Shown here: in pieces, positions 17,159 to 25,021 of the stretch
Layout of the letters: each line of letters begins with the position of its first letter
Position numbering within the stretch: the first letter of the stretch is position 1
From: JALFST01 sp022779285
GTDB taxonomy: Bacteria > Bacillota > Clostridia > Tissierellales > Peptoniphilaceae
Assembly: GCA_050313895.1 (NCBI GenBank)
Contig: JBNPMI010000008.1
Direction: 5' to 3' (one strand)
DNA: 64,000 bases
Notes under the pieces: generated by a model
Seen by the model: the letters and a program-made list of their open reading frames with translations, nothing else
Told to the model about the DNA's origin: nothing
Database searches by the model: none
Position numbers and translations under genes: made by a program

Positions 17159-17596
17159 ATGAAAACAAAATGGATGGGCATTACGCTATTGGCATTTTGC
17201 ATGATGCTGACGGGATGCGGCAATAAAACACAGGAGCAAAGTACGGAAAGCGGAATTTCCGGTCAAGAGGAAAGCGGCGCGAGCGTTTCTTCCGTGAAGA
17301 GCTCGAGTGCGGAAAGCACGGCTCCGGCTGCAAAGGAGAGTGAAAAGGCTCCTGAGACAGAGGCCGAGACGCCGGCACAGGCAGGAGCCGGACAAACAAA
17401 AGCCGCTCCTGAAAAAAAGCAGGATCCGGAGCCGTCTGTGCAGAATGCACCTGCTTCGGAGCCCGCTGCGACACCGGCTCCGAAGCCGGATCCAACGCCT
17501 GCCCCGGATCCAACCCCGGCGGCGCCGAATCCGACAGATCCGTCGGATAATACGGACGGATGTGTTCCTGCAGGGGACGATTCCCTTTTCTATTGA
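17159..17596 (+). CDS. Small proline-rich lipoprotein
   Basis: ATG 17159 is chosen because GAGAGGG lies six bases upstream. The 145-residue product has a short signal ending in the lipobox LTGC (C20), after which the lipidated cysteine would anchor it outside the membrane. The rest is a low-complexity Ser/Glu/Ala then Pro/Ala/Asp-rich stalk with no fold visible, ending in a short DDSLFY. It begins 33 bases behind the repeat/transglutaminase gene and is probably co-transcribed. The stalk composition resembles the linker of that protein, so it may be a surface partner or a decayed longer lipoprotein. Confidence 0.75.
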   Translation: MKTKWMGITLLAFCMMLTGCGNKTQEQSTESGISGQEESGASVSSVKSSSAESTAPAAKESEKAPETEAETPAQAGAGQTKAAPEKKQDPEPSVQNAPASEPAATPAPKPDPTPAPDPTPAAPNPTDPSDNTDGCVPAGDDSLFY

Positions 17597-17610
17597 TTTG
17601 CGGATTGCAT

Positions 17611-18651
17611 ATGAATAAAAAACTATCCTACCTTCGCGTGGTCGCTTGCTGCGCAATTTTGATCCTGCACACGGTTTTTACGGCAAACGGATTGTATGCG
17701 GATCAAATCACTGCGCAGCAAAATATCATTTCGCGAGTGGTTGTTAATGAGATGATGTGGGCGGTACCCGTTTTTCTTATGGTGTCCGGCAGCCTTTTAT
17801 TGCAAAAGGATCGAAAAATCTCTTATCAAAAACTCTTTCGGAAATATATTGCAAGAGTGTTTTGGGCTTTGGTTATCTTCTCGGTTTTGGATTGGTGCTT
17901 TGATCTTGTCATGAATCATACGCCGTTTACAGGAGAGGCTGTCATGAGCTTGGTAGAGGATTTTTTTCAGGGCAAGGGGTGGGCGCATCTATGGTATCTG
18001 TATCTTTTGATTGGGATCTATTTGATGGTTCCTTTTTTGAAGCGTTGGATCGATGGAGCCTCCACAACTGATATCTTGTATATGCTGGCGCTGCTTTTTT
18101 TATTTCAGTCGCTGATTCCCCTGCTTGAGGCATTCGTCGGCAATGTGAATTTTTATATTCTCTTTTTCACGGTCTATTTGCTCTACTTTATCGCAGGATA
18201 TGCAATTGAGAGGAAAATCCTCACGATCCCGACGAGGCTCTCTCTTTCGGGCCTGATCGGCTCTACGGTGCTTCTTGCTTTTTTTACGATCCTTCGTTGG
18301 AAAAGCGGAAATACAGTGCCGGATTTTCTCTTCGGATATTCGTCTCCCTTGATTGTGATCCAAAGCCTGTGCCTTTTCGGACTGTCAGGGTGTCAAAACC
18401 ATACACGGGACAGAGAAAAAAAGGATACCCCGAGAGCCTTTGAGCGCTTTCTGCTTTGGATCGACTCCGTATCCTTCGGGATATATTTGATTCATATGTT
18501 TTTTGTTCGCCTTTTTCTGCGCTACATGGGATGGAATTTTTATACGAGATGGACACTCCTGCGGTTTACGGCATTTCTTGTCGGACTGCTTGCGATATCC
18601 TCGGCTGTTTCCTATGGGCTCAAAAGGACATTTCTGCGGAAAATATTGTAA
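17611..18651 (+). CDS. Membrane acyltransferase (acyltransferase-3 family)
   Basis: The 346 residues form about ten membrane helices. The N terminus (SYLRVVACCAILILHTVF) has the family pattern with a histidine in the first helix, and a conserved HLWYLYLLIGIYL follows around residue 128. Members transfer acyl groups to extracellular sugars or wall polymers. The start is ATG 17611, 14 bases after the lipoprotein stop; its ribosome site is weak, so translation may depend on the upstream gene. Context suggests modification of an envelope glycan. Confidence 0.85.
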   Translation: MNKKLSYLRVVACCAILILHTVFTANGLYADQITAQQNIISRVVVNEMMWAVPVFLMVSGSLLLQKDRKISYQKLFRKYIARVFWALVIFSVLDWCFDLVMNHTPFTGEAVMSLVEDFFQGKGWAHLWYLYLLIGIYLMVPFLKRWIDGASTTDILYMLALLFLFQSLIPLLEAFVGNVNFYILFFTVYLLYFIAGYAIERKILTIPTRLSLSGLIGSTVLLAFFTILRWKSGNTVPDFLFGYSSPLIVIQSLCLFGLSGCQNHTRDREKKDTPRAFERFLLWIDSVSFGIYLIHMFFVRLFLRYMGWNFYTRWTLLRFTAFLVGLLAISSAVSYGLKRTFLRKIL

Positions 18652-18711
18652 AATATTGGGGGAACGCACTCGAAAAGAGCGCTGGCACAACACAAACCGA
18701 AAGGATATATT

Positions 18712-19593
18712 ATGCCGAAATATTTAACCTATTTGCCGCTGTTGATTCTATGCATCGCTGTCCTCGCATCGACAATCAGAATTGTTCCGCAAAGTAAGGA
18801 ATATGTAATCGAACGTCTTGGAAAGTACAATCGCACCATGGAAAGCGGTTTGCATTTCATGATTCCGATTCTGGAGGTCGTGCGAAAAAAGGTCTCGCTT
18901 AAGGAACAGGTTTATGATTTTCAGCCGCAGCCGGTGATTACAAAGGATAATGTCACGATGATGATCGACTCGGTCGTTTATCTCAAGGTCATGGATTCCC
19001 GGCTCTATACGTATGGCGTCAATCGTCCGATTGAAGCCACGGAAAACATGACTGCAACAACGCTTCGAAATATCATCGGAGATTTGGAGCTTGACGAGAC
19101 GCTGACCTCACGTGATCGCATCAACAGCGAAATGCGCATCATCGTGGACGAAGCAACAGATCCATGGGGAATTAAAATCTCCCGCATCGAGCTGAAAAAC
19201 ATCCTGCCGCCGGAGGACATTCGCAATGCCATGGAAAAGCAGATGCGTGCGGAGCGCGAAAAGAGAGAAAAAATTCTGATTGCGGAAGGAGAAAAGGAGT
19301 CGCAGATTCGTGTTGCGGAGGGCGCCAAGGAGGCGCAGATCCTGCGTGCGGAGGCTGCGAAGCAGACGAGGATTCTCGAGGCGGAAGCAGAGGCTGCAGC
19401 AAGGCGCGCTCTTTATGAAGCGGAGGTTTATGGGATTCAGCAGGTAAAGGAAGCGGGGCCGGATGAGCGATTTGTCCAGCTGGAGACGCTCAAGTCCATC
19501 AAGGATTTAGCAAACGGACAGGCCACGAAGATCGTCATTCCAACGGAATTGGCTTCACTCGGCGGCTTGGTCGAGGCATTGAAGGAGAAGTGA
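18712..19593 (+). CDS. Stomatin/prohibitin-like SPFH protein (QmcA type)
   Basis: The 293 residues have one N-terminal membrane helix (about 5-22), an SPFH domain (about 25-175, with YVIERLGKYNRTMESG) and a long charged coiled-coil rich in Ala, Glu and Arg. Such proteins form oligomeric membrane scaffolds. No NfeD-type protease gene is adjacent. It starts 60 bases after the acyltransferase and ends before a terminator. It is distinct from the zinc-ribbon SPFH protein at 12.5 kb. Confidence 0.93.
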   Translation: MPKYLTYLPLLILCIAVLASTIRIVPQSKEYVIERLGKYNRTMESGLHFMIPILEVVRKKVSLKEQVYDFQPQPVITKDNVTMMIDSVVYLKVMDSRLYTYGVNRPIEATENMTATTLRNIIGDLELDETLTSRDRINSEMRIIVDEATDPWGIKISRIELKNILPPEDIRNAMEKQMRAEREKREKILIAEGEKESQIRVAEGAKEAQILRAEAAKQTRILEAEAEAAARRALYEAEVYGIQQVKEAGPDERFVQLETLKSIKDLANGQATKIVIPTELASLGGLVEALKEK

Positions 19594-19627
19594 TTTTCTG
19601 AAATATCTGTATGATTCATGTAAAAAG

Positions 19628-19669
19628 GAGTCATCGCAGAACGAAGGTTTTGCGGAGGCTCTTTTTTTT
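19628..19669 (+). terminator. Rho-independent terminator
   Basis: GAGTC-at-CGCAGAAC pairs with GTTTTGCG-ga-GGCTC around a GAAG loop; eight T follow. Confidence 0.85.
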
Positions 19670-19731
19670 CCCAATTTCATCGAGCATCGCATATTCAAAT
19701 CCGCGGGTTCCGGCACCGATTTTTTGAGTTG

Positions 19732-19907
19732 ATGAAGGAAAACCGCTTTGTGCCGCTGGCCGCCTTAGCGGTCGTTTGGCCCTTGCCTTTTTAGGAAAGG
19801 CATATACCGGAGCCTCTGCATGGCAGGACAGCGTGTTGTATGGTCTTGTGATGGGGCTTTCTGCAATGGGGCTCTACAGTGGCGGGAAGTCTTTGATTGA
19901 GCAGTAG
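19732..19907 (+). pseudogene. Small two-helix membrane protein (holin-like), frameshifted
   Basis: MKENRFVPLAALA is open from 19732 but soon meets a stop; shifting frame near 19770 gives LALAFLGKAYTG and then LYGLVMGLSAMGLYSGGKS, ending at TAG 19907. Joined, it reads as a short protein with two hydrophobic segments of the phage holin kind. A terminator follows directly. It may be the last trace of a prophage; the family call is a guess. Confidence 0.4.
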
Positions 19908-19910
19908 GAA

Positions 19911-19946
19911 ACGGGGCGCATCCTTTCGGGTGCGCTCTTTTTTTGT
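19911..19946 (+). terminator. Rho-independent terminator
   Basis: GGGCGCATCC, TTTC loop, GGGTGCGCTC, then a long T run. It follows the holin-like remnant. Confidence 0.8.
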
Positions 19947-20137
19947 ACAAGAAAAGTCCTCCGAAGAAGGCTGCACTACGAGAACGGGTGTCGATGAAGG
20001 TGATTATGGCAGTAAAAAAAGATGGACATGATGGTCTCAACAACACGTGAATTCGTTGAGAATTCGGCCATTTTTTGATGGCATTTTTTCGTTTTATATC
20101 GACAAATACCGACGATATAAAACCTTGTAAACCATTG

Positions 20138-20174
20138 AAAAATGCCCAATCCCTGTAATTTCAAGGACTGGGCA
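20138..20174 (-). terminator. Terminator of tRNA-Val
   Basis: TGCCCA...TGGGCA with an inner CC/GG pair; TTTTTC follows on the minus strand. It lies 11 bases past the tRNA end. Confidence 0.65.
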
Positions 20175-20184
20175 AAATGTGCGA

Positions 20185-20258
20185 TAGAGAATGGCGGGCT
20201 CGAACCGCCGACCCCCTCGATGTGAACGAGGTACTCTAACCAACTGAGCTAATTCTCC
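20185..20258 (-). tRNA. tRNA-Val (anticodon CAC)
   Basis: 74-base cloverleaf: acceptor GGAGAAT/ATTCTCT (first pair G-T), anticodon stem CCTCG/CGAGG with loop TTCACAT, T loop GGTTCGAGCCC, discriminator A. CCA is not encoded. Confidence 0.92.
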
Positions 20259-20365
20259 AAAAATGCTTATTTATTATAAGGGATTCCTTAGAAATTTGCA
20301 AATAATGTATGCGAATATGCGGGTAAAAATGTGTTTTTTCAAGCGCAAGGCTGAAGCCGTAATAT

Positions 20366-20395
20366 TTGTTGCGGATATCGTTTTTATGGTAGAAT
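20366..20395 (+). promoter_or_regulatory. Putative promoter of the CoA-transferase gene
   Basis: TTGTTG, 18 bases, TAGAAT with a TGG extension. The start codon is at 20571, leaving a leader of about 170 bases in which I see no clear riboswitch fold. Confidence 0.5.
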
Positions 20396-20570
20396 ACATT
20401 TGAAATCATTGTAGTTTAGTCGTGATTTTAAACGATAGGTTGAAAACACGGGAAAAAGCCATAAATTCGGGAATTCTGAGTCTGTAAATCGGACAAACGT
20501 TTTCTGATGAACAGCTTTCAACCGAGGTAAAATTCGATGGCAGATGAAAAGAAAGTTGAAAGGGGACCAT

Positions 20571-21923
20571 ATGCACGATTATCAAAAAGAGTATGAGCAG
20601 AAGCTTTGCAGCGCAGAGGAAGCCGTAAAACTTGTTAAGGATGGAGATTGGATCGACTATTCGCATGCAACAGCCGTACCGAAGCTTTTGGACCGGGCTC
20701 TGGCAGAGCGGGCAGATGAATTTGAGCAGGTCAACGTACGTGGATATTTGATTTATCATCCATTGGCAATCCTGGAGGCGGACGTGCGCTTAGGAAGACC
20801 TGTTTTTTTCTACAACAGCTGGTTTATGCAGGGACAGGACCGCAAGCTCCTGAAGGACGGATATACGAGCTTTATTCCTATGCGATATGCGGAATTGCCT
20901 GAATTTTATCGCCGAAAAGAGGACATTGAGCGTGTCGATGTGTTGATGATTCAGGTCGGTAAGATGGATGTGAACGGCAATTTTAACCTGGGTCCTTCCA
21001 TTGCACATACGATTGAGGTTGCAAATCGCGCAAAGCATATCATTGTAGAAGTCAATGAAAATATGCCCTATGTATTCGGCGAAAGCGATGATCACCTGCA
21101 TATTTCTCAGGTGGATGCGATCGTGGAGTCATCTGAGCCTATCGACACCATTCCGAACATCACGCCCAATGAAGTTGACAAGAAGATCGCGGAGCTGATT
21201 ATGAAGGAGATTACGGACGGGGCGACCCTGCAGCTGGGCATCGGCGGCATGCCTAACGCCGTGGGATATATGATTGCCGAATCGGATCTCAAGGATATCG
21301 GTATCCACTCGGAGATGTATGTGGACAGCATGATGGCAATGACAAAATCGGGCGTTGTCACGGGAAGATGCAAGCCGCTCAATCGCGGAAAGCAGGTCTT
21401 TACCTTTGCGTTGGGATCTCAGGAGCTTTATGAGTGGATGGATCACAACCAGGCCTTGTTATCAGCGCCCGTAGATTATTGCAATGATCCGTATGTGGTG
21501 GCCAAGCTTCCGAATTTCATTTCCATTAATAATGCGATGAATGTAGATCTTTTCGGACAGGTCAATGCGGAATCGGCCGGATACAACCAGGTTTCAGGAA
21601 CGGGCGGACAGCTTGATTTTGTTATGGGCGCATATATGTCGCACGGTGGAAAATCCATCATTGCATTCTCATCAACCAGAAAGAAAAAAGACGGAACCGT
21701 GGAAAGCCGTATCGTACCGACCATGCCGTTGGGAACCATTATGACAGATACCCGTACGACGACGCACTACATCGCGACGGAATACGGCATGGTAAACCTC
21801 AAAGGAAAATCGATGTGGCAGCGTGCAGAGCTGCTCATCAGCATTGCTCACCCGGATTTCCGCGATGCCTTGATCAAGCAGGCGCAGGATATGCACATCT
21901 GGAAGGCAAGCAATAAACGATAG
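20571..21923 (+). CDS. but: Butyryl-CoA:acetate (or 4-hydroxybutyrate) CoA-transferase
   Basis: Last step of butyrate formation: moves CoA from butyryl-CoA to acetate. ATG 20571 follows AAAGGGGACC and gives 450 residues, the normal length. LQLGIGGMPNAVGY and the GIHSEM motif with E248, where the family's catalytic glutamate is expected, are present. The closest alternative is 4-hydroxybutyrate CoA-transferase, which looks similar; placement directly before thl-crt-hbd-bcd-etf favours the butyrate enzyme. It has its own promoter; a second one follows before thl. Confidence 0.85.
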   Translation: MHDYQKEYEQKLCSAEEAVKLVKDGDWIDYSHATAVPKLLDRALAERADEFEQVNVRGYLIYHPLAILEADVRLGRPVFFYNSWFMQGQDRKLLKDGYTSFIPMRYAELPEFYRRKEDIERVDVLMIQVGKMDVNGNFNLGPSIAHTIEVANRAKHIIVEVNENMPYVFGESDDHLHISQVDAIVESSEPIDTIPNITPNEVDKKIAELIMKEITDGATLQLGIGGMPNAVGYMIAESDLKDIGIHSEMYVDSMMAMTKSGVVTGRCKPLNRGKQVFTFALGSQELYEWMDHNQALLSAPVDYCNDPYVVAKLPNFISINNAMNVDLFGQVNAESAGYNQVSGTGGQLDFVMGAYMSHGGKSIIAFSSTRKKKDGTVESRIVPTMPLGTIMTDTRTTTHYIATEYGMVNLKGKSMWQRAELLISIAHPDFRDALIKQAQDMHIWKASNKR

Positions 21924-21932
21924 GGAAAAAGA

Positions 21933-21950
21933 TTGTCAAACTATTGACAA
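21933..21950. promoter_or_regulatory. Rex-type operator on the thl promoter
   Basis: TTGTCAA-ACTA-TTGACAA is a perfect 7-4-7 inverted repeat, one symmetric base away from the clostridial Rex site TTGTTAAnnnnTTAACAA. The right arm contains the -35 TTGACA, so a bound repressor would block RNA polymerase. Rex senses NADH/NAD and is known to control this pathway in clostridia. Confidence 0.7.
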
Positions 21951-21971
21951 TTAATTCCATAGGGGTACAAT
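21944..21971 (+). promoter_or_regulatory. Promoter of the thl-crt-hbd-bcd-etf operon
   Basis: Consensus TTGACA, 16 bases, TACAAT, about 70 bases before the thl start. It is the best-matching promoter in this cluster and is overlapped by the Rex-type repeat. Confidence 0.75.
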
Positions 21972-22041
21972 TAGGGAGTAATATGAGAAATCGATGGATC
22001 TGAAATGAATGATCGAGGTGAAAAACTTTAAGGAGGCAACA

Positions 22042-23229
22042 ATGGGTCGGAAAGTAGTTTTGGCAGGAGCGGTACGTACCGCAGTAGGCTCCATGGGTGG
22101 TACTCTCAGCACAACGCCATCTGCAAAGCTTGGCGAAATTGTCATTCGGGAGGCATTGCGCCGCGCAGGAGTTGCACCGGAGCAAGTGGATATGGTGTAC
22201 ATGGGAAATGTCCTTCAGGCGGCACAGGGACAAAATGTTGCTCGTCAGGCATCCGTAAATGCAGGCTTACCGGTAGAGACGCCGGCTGTTACGATCAATG
22301 TTGTTTGCGGATCGGGGCTTGAGTCCATCAATATGGGAGCACGCTTGATCGCATCCGGCGATGCCGATATTGTTGTGGCAGGCGGTACGGAAAATATGTC
22401 CTTGGCGCCTTATGCTTTGACCAAGGGACGCTACGGATATCGCATGGGTGATGCCAAGATCGTGGATACCATGACCAATGATGCGCTCACGGATGCATTC
22501 AATAAATATCACATGGGAATTACTGCCGAGAACGTTGCGGAAAAGTACAATATCGACAGAAAAGCCTTGGACGAATTTTCAGTAGAAAGTCAGAGACGTG
22601 CTGTGGAGGCAAGAGATAGCGGCCGTTTCCGCGATGAAATCGTAGGAGTGGAAGTCAAGCAAAAGAAAAACACCATCGTCTTTGATACGGATGAAGGTCC
22701 TCGTCCGGGCAGCAGCTTAGAGGTGTTAGGGCGTCTGCGTCCTGCATTTAAAGAGGGTGGCCTGGTTACCGCAGGAAATGCATCCAGCATCAATGACGGT
22801 GCGGCAGCCGTTGTTCTTCTCAGCGAAGAGAAGGCAAAAGAGCTTGGCGTTACTCCGCAGGTTGAGTGGCTTGACGGAACTCTTGCAGGAGTTCCCCCCG
22901 AGATCATGGGAATCGGACCGATCGCGGCGACAAAGAAGCTCTGCAAGAAGCTCGGAATGCAACCGCAGGATTTTGACCTCGTAGAAGCCAATGAAGCTTT
23001 TGCGGCGCAAGCTGTGGCGTGTGTCAGAGAGCTGGGCTTGGATCCTCAAAAAGTAAATGTCAATGGCGGAGCCATTGCCATCGGTCACCCCGTAGGCGCT
23101 TCCGGCTGCCGTATTCTGGTAACCTTAATTCACGAAATGCTCAAACGCGACGATGTGGAGCTGGGTCTTGCCACGCTGTGTATCGGCGGCGGCATGGGCT
23201 GTGCAGCTGCATTCCGTAAAGTGAAATAG
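22042..23229 (+). CDS. thl: Acetyl-CoA C-acetyltransferase (thiolase)
   Basis: Condenses two acetyl-CoA to acetoacetyl-CoA, the entry into butyrate formation. ATG 22042 follows AAGGAGG. The 395 residues carry the nucleophilic cysteine C89 (VVCGSGLESI), the histidine motif GHPVGASGCR and the C-terminal cysteine motif LCIGGGMGCA. It is the first gene behind the Rex-type operator. An intercistronic hairpin separates it from crt. Confidence 0.96.
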   Translation: MGRKVVLAGAVRTAVGSMGGTLSTTPSAKLGEIVIREALRRAGVAPEQVDMVYMGNVLQAAQGQNVARQASVNAGLPVETPAVTINVVCGSGLESINMGARLIASGDADIVVAGGTENMSLAPYALTKGRYGYRMGDAKIVDTMTNDALTDAFNKYHMGITAENVAEKYNIDRKALDEFSVESQRRAVEARDSGRFRDEIVGVEVKQKKNTIVFDTDEGPRPGSSLEVLGRLRPAFKEGGLVTAGNASSINDGAAAVVLLSEEKAKELGVTPQVEWLDGTLAGVPPEIMGIGPIAATKKLCKKLGMQPQDFDLVEANEAFAAQAVACVRELGLDPQKVNVNGGAIAIGHPVGASGCRILVTLIHEMLKRDDVELGLATLCIGGGMGCAAAFRKVK

Positions 23230-23238
23230 AAATGTGTC

Positions 23239-23265
23239 AAAGCCCTAAGGTTCGCTTAGGGCTTT
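23239..23265 (+). other. Intercistronic hairpin between thl and crt
   Basis: Perfect ten-base stem AAAGCCCTAA / TTAGGGCTTT with a seven-base loop and no T run beyond the stem. It could partly terminate or stabilise the thl transcript, giving more thiolase than the downstream enzymes. Confidence 0.65.
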
Positions 23266-23286
23266 GCATAATTGAAGGGAGAGCTT

Positions 23287-24066
23287 ATGGAATTTGTTCA
23301 ATATCAATCAGAAAATCACATTGCAACCATTACAATTGATCGTCCCAAGGCGCTCAATGCCCTCAACACTCAGGTGCTCAGCGAGCTGGAGCAGGTTGTG
23401 GATGCTATTGATGTCCAAGACGTCTATGTTGCAATCATTACAGGAGCCGGAGAAAAATCCTTTGTCGCAGGCGCGGATATTGCGCAAATGAGCGGATTGA
23501 ATGAAGAGGAAGGGCGTGCCTTCGGCGAGGGCGGAAATCGTGTCTTCCGCAAAATCGAGACGCATCCCATTCCGTTCATTGCGGCAATCAACGGATTTGC
23601 GCTTGGCGGAGGCAATGAGCTTGCGATGAGCTGTGATATCCGTTATGCGTCGGAAAATGCGGTTTTCGGACAGCCGGAGGTAGGCCTCGGCATTACACCG
23701 GGATTCGGAGGCACGCAGAGACTTGCGCGTGTGATCGGCTCAACATCGGCAGCAAAGGAAATTTTGTATTCCGCAAAAAACATCAAGGCGGAGGAAGCAT
23801 TGCGCTTAGGTCTGGTCAGCAAGGTGGTTCCGCAGGAGCAGCTCATGGAGGAGGTGTACAAGCTTGCATCTCGCATCGCATCCAATGCGCCGATTGCGGT
23901 AAGAAATACGAAAAAAGCGGTCAATGACGGCCTTGAGAAAGACATGGACGAAGCGATTGTTATCGAGGCAAAGCTTTTCGGTGCTTGCTTTGCCACAGAG
24001 GATCAAAAAGAAGGCATGAATGCTTTCCTGGAAAAACGAAAAGAAAAGAATTTCCTGAACAAATAA
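23287..24066 (+). CDS. crt: 3-hydroxybutyryl-CoA dehydratase (crotonase)
   Basis: Dehydrates 3-hydroxybutyryl-CoA to crotonyl-CoA. ATG 23287 follows AAGGGAGAG; 259 residues is the normal length. The oxyanion-hole strands are FVAGADIAQM and GFALGGGNELAMSCD; the catalytic glutamates lie in GNELAMS and QPEVGLGITPGFGG. It is followed after ten bases by hbd. Confidence 0.95.
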   Translation: MEFVQYQSENHIATITIDRPKALNALNTQVLSELEQVVDAIDVQDVYVAIITGAGEKSFVAGADIAQMSGLNEEEGRAFGEGGNRVFRKIETHPIPFIAAINGFALGGGNELAMSCDIRYASENAVFGQPEVGLGITPGFGGTQRLARVIGSTSAAKEILYSAKNIKAEEALRLGLVSKVVPQEQLMEEVYKLASRIASNAPIAVRNTKKAVNDGLEKDMDEAIVIEAKLFGACFATEDQKEGMNAFLEKRKEKNFLNK

Positions 24067-24076
24067 GGAGGATATA

Positions 24077-24913
24077 ATGAAAGTAGGAGTTATCGGTGCC
24101 GGAACAATGGGCAGCGGGATCGGACAGACCTTTGCACAGGCAGGTCATGAGGTAATGCTTTCCGATATTAAGATAGAATTTTCTCAAGGCGGAAAAGCAA
24201 AGATTCAAAAGGGATTTGAAAAACGCGTCGCAAAGGGCAAGATGGCTCAGGCGGATGCGGAGGCGATCTTGGCGCGAATCACACCCTGTCTGAATGACGA
24301 TTTGAAGGACTGCGATATCATTGTAGAAGCAGCTTTGGAGGATATGAAGATTAAAAAGGAAACCTTCCAGCATCTTGATGAAATCTGCAAGGAAGGGACC
24401 ATCTTTGCATCCAACACATCCTCTCTTTCCGTTACGGAAATCGGAAAGGGACTTTCTCGTCCCTTGATCGGCATGCATTTCTTTAATCCTGCGCCTGTAA
24501 TGAAGCTTGTAGAAGTCATTCCGGGACTGAATACACCGGAAGAGACAACAACAGCGATTATGAAGCTGGCTGAACAGCTCGGAAAAACTCCTGTACGTGT
24601 GGAGGAAGGCCCCGGATTCGTTGTCAATCGTATTTTGATTCCGCTGATTAATGAAGGAATCGGAATTTATGCAGATGGACTTGCCAGCGTGGAGGGCATT
24701 GATACCGCGATGAAGCTGGGAGCAAACCATCCCATGGGTCCCTTGGAATTGGGAGATCTTGTCGGACTGGATGTTTGTCTGGCTATTATGGAGGTTCTTT
24801 ATAAAGAGTTTGGAGATTCCAAATATCGTCCACATCCGCTGCTCCGTAAAATGGTACGCGCAGGACGCCTTGGACGCAAAACCGGTCGCGGATTCTACGA
24901 TTACAGCAAATAA
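24077..24913 (+). CDS. hbd: 3-hydroxybutyryl-CoA dehydrogenase
   Basis: Reduces acetoacetyl-CoA to 3-hydroxybutyryl-CoA. The N terminus has the dinucleotide fold GVIGAGTMGSGIGQTFAQAG; the catalytic histidine is in IGMHFFNPAPVMKLVE, and the C-terminal domain ends in GRKTGRGFYDY. The 278 residues match the short bacterial type. TAAGGAGGATATA precedes the ATG. A GC-rich hairpin lies between it and bcd. Confidence 0.96.
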   Translation: MKVGVIGAGTMGSGIGQTFAQAGHEVMLSDIKIEFSQGGKAKIQKGFEKRVAKGKMAQADAEAILARITPCLNDDLKDCDIIVEAALEDMKIKKETFQHLDEICKEGTIFASNTSSLSVTEIGKGLSRPLIGMHFFNPAPVMKLVEVIPGLNTPEETTTAIMKLAEQLGKTPVRVEEGPGFVVNRILIPLINEGIGIYADGLASVEGIDTAMKLGANHPMGPLELGDLVGLDVCLAIMEVLYKEFGDSKYRPHPLLRKMVRAGRLGRKTGRGFYDYSK

Positions 24914-24937
24914 TTTTGTCTCAGCAATGGTAGGGGG

Positions 24938-24958
24938 CGCCGCCGTATACCGGCGGCG
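24938..24958 (+). other. GC-rich intercistronic hairpin between hbd and bcd
   Basis: CGCCGCCG, loop TATAC, CGGCGGCG; outer ATGGT and ACCAT can pair as well, making a longer stem. There is only a weak T run further on. It is likely a processing or attenuation point inside the operon. Confidence 0.65.
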
Positions 24959-25021
24959 GTTTCCGACCATCTCTTTTTATGGGAGATGGGAAGAACAATA
25001 TAAATTTGTATAGGAGGGATC

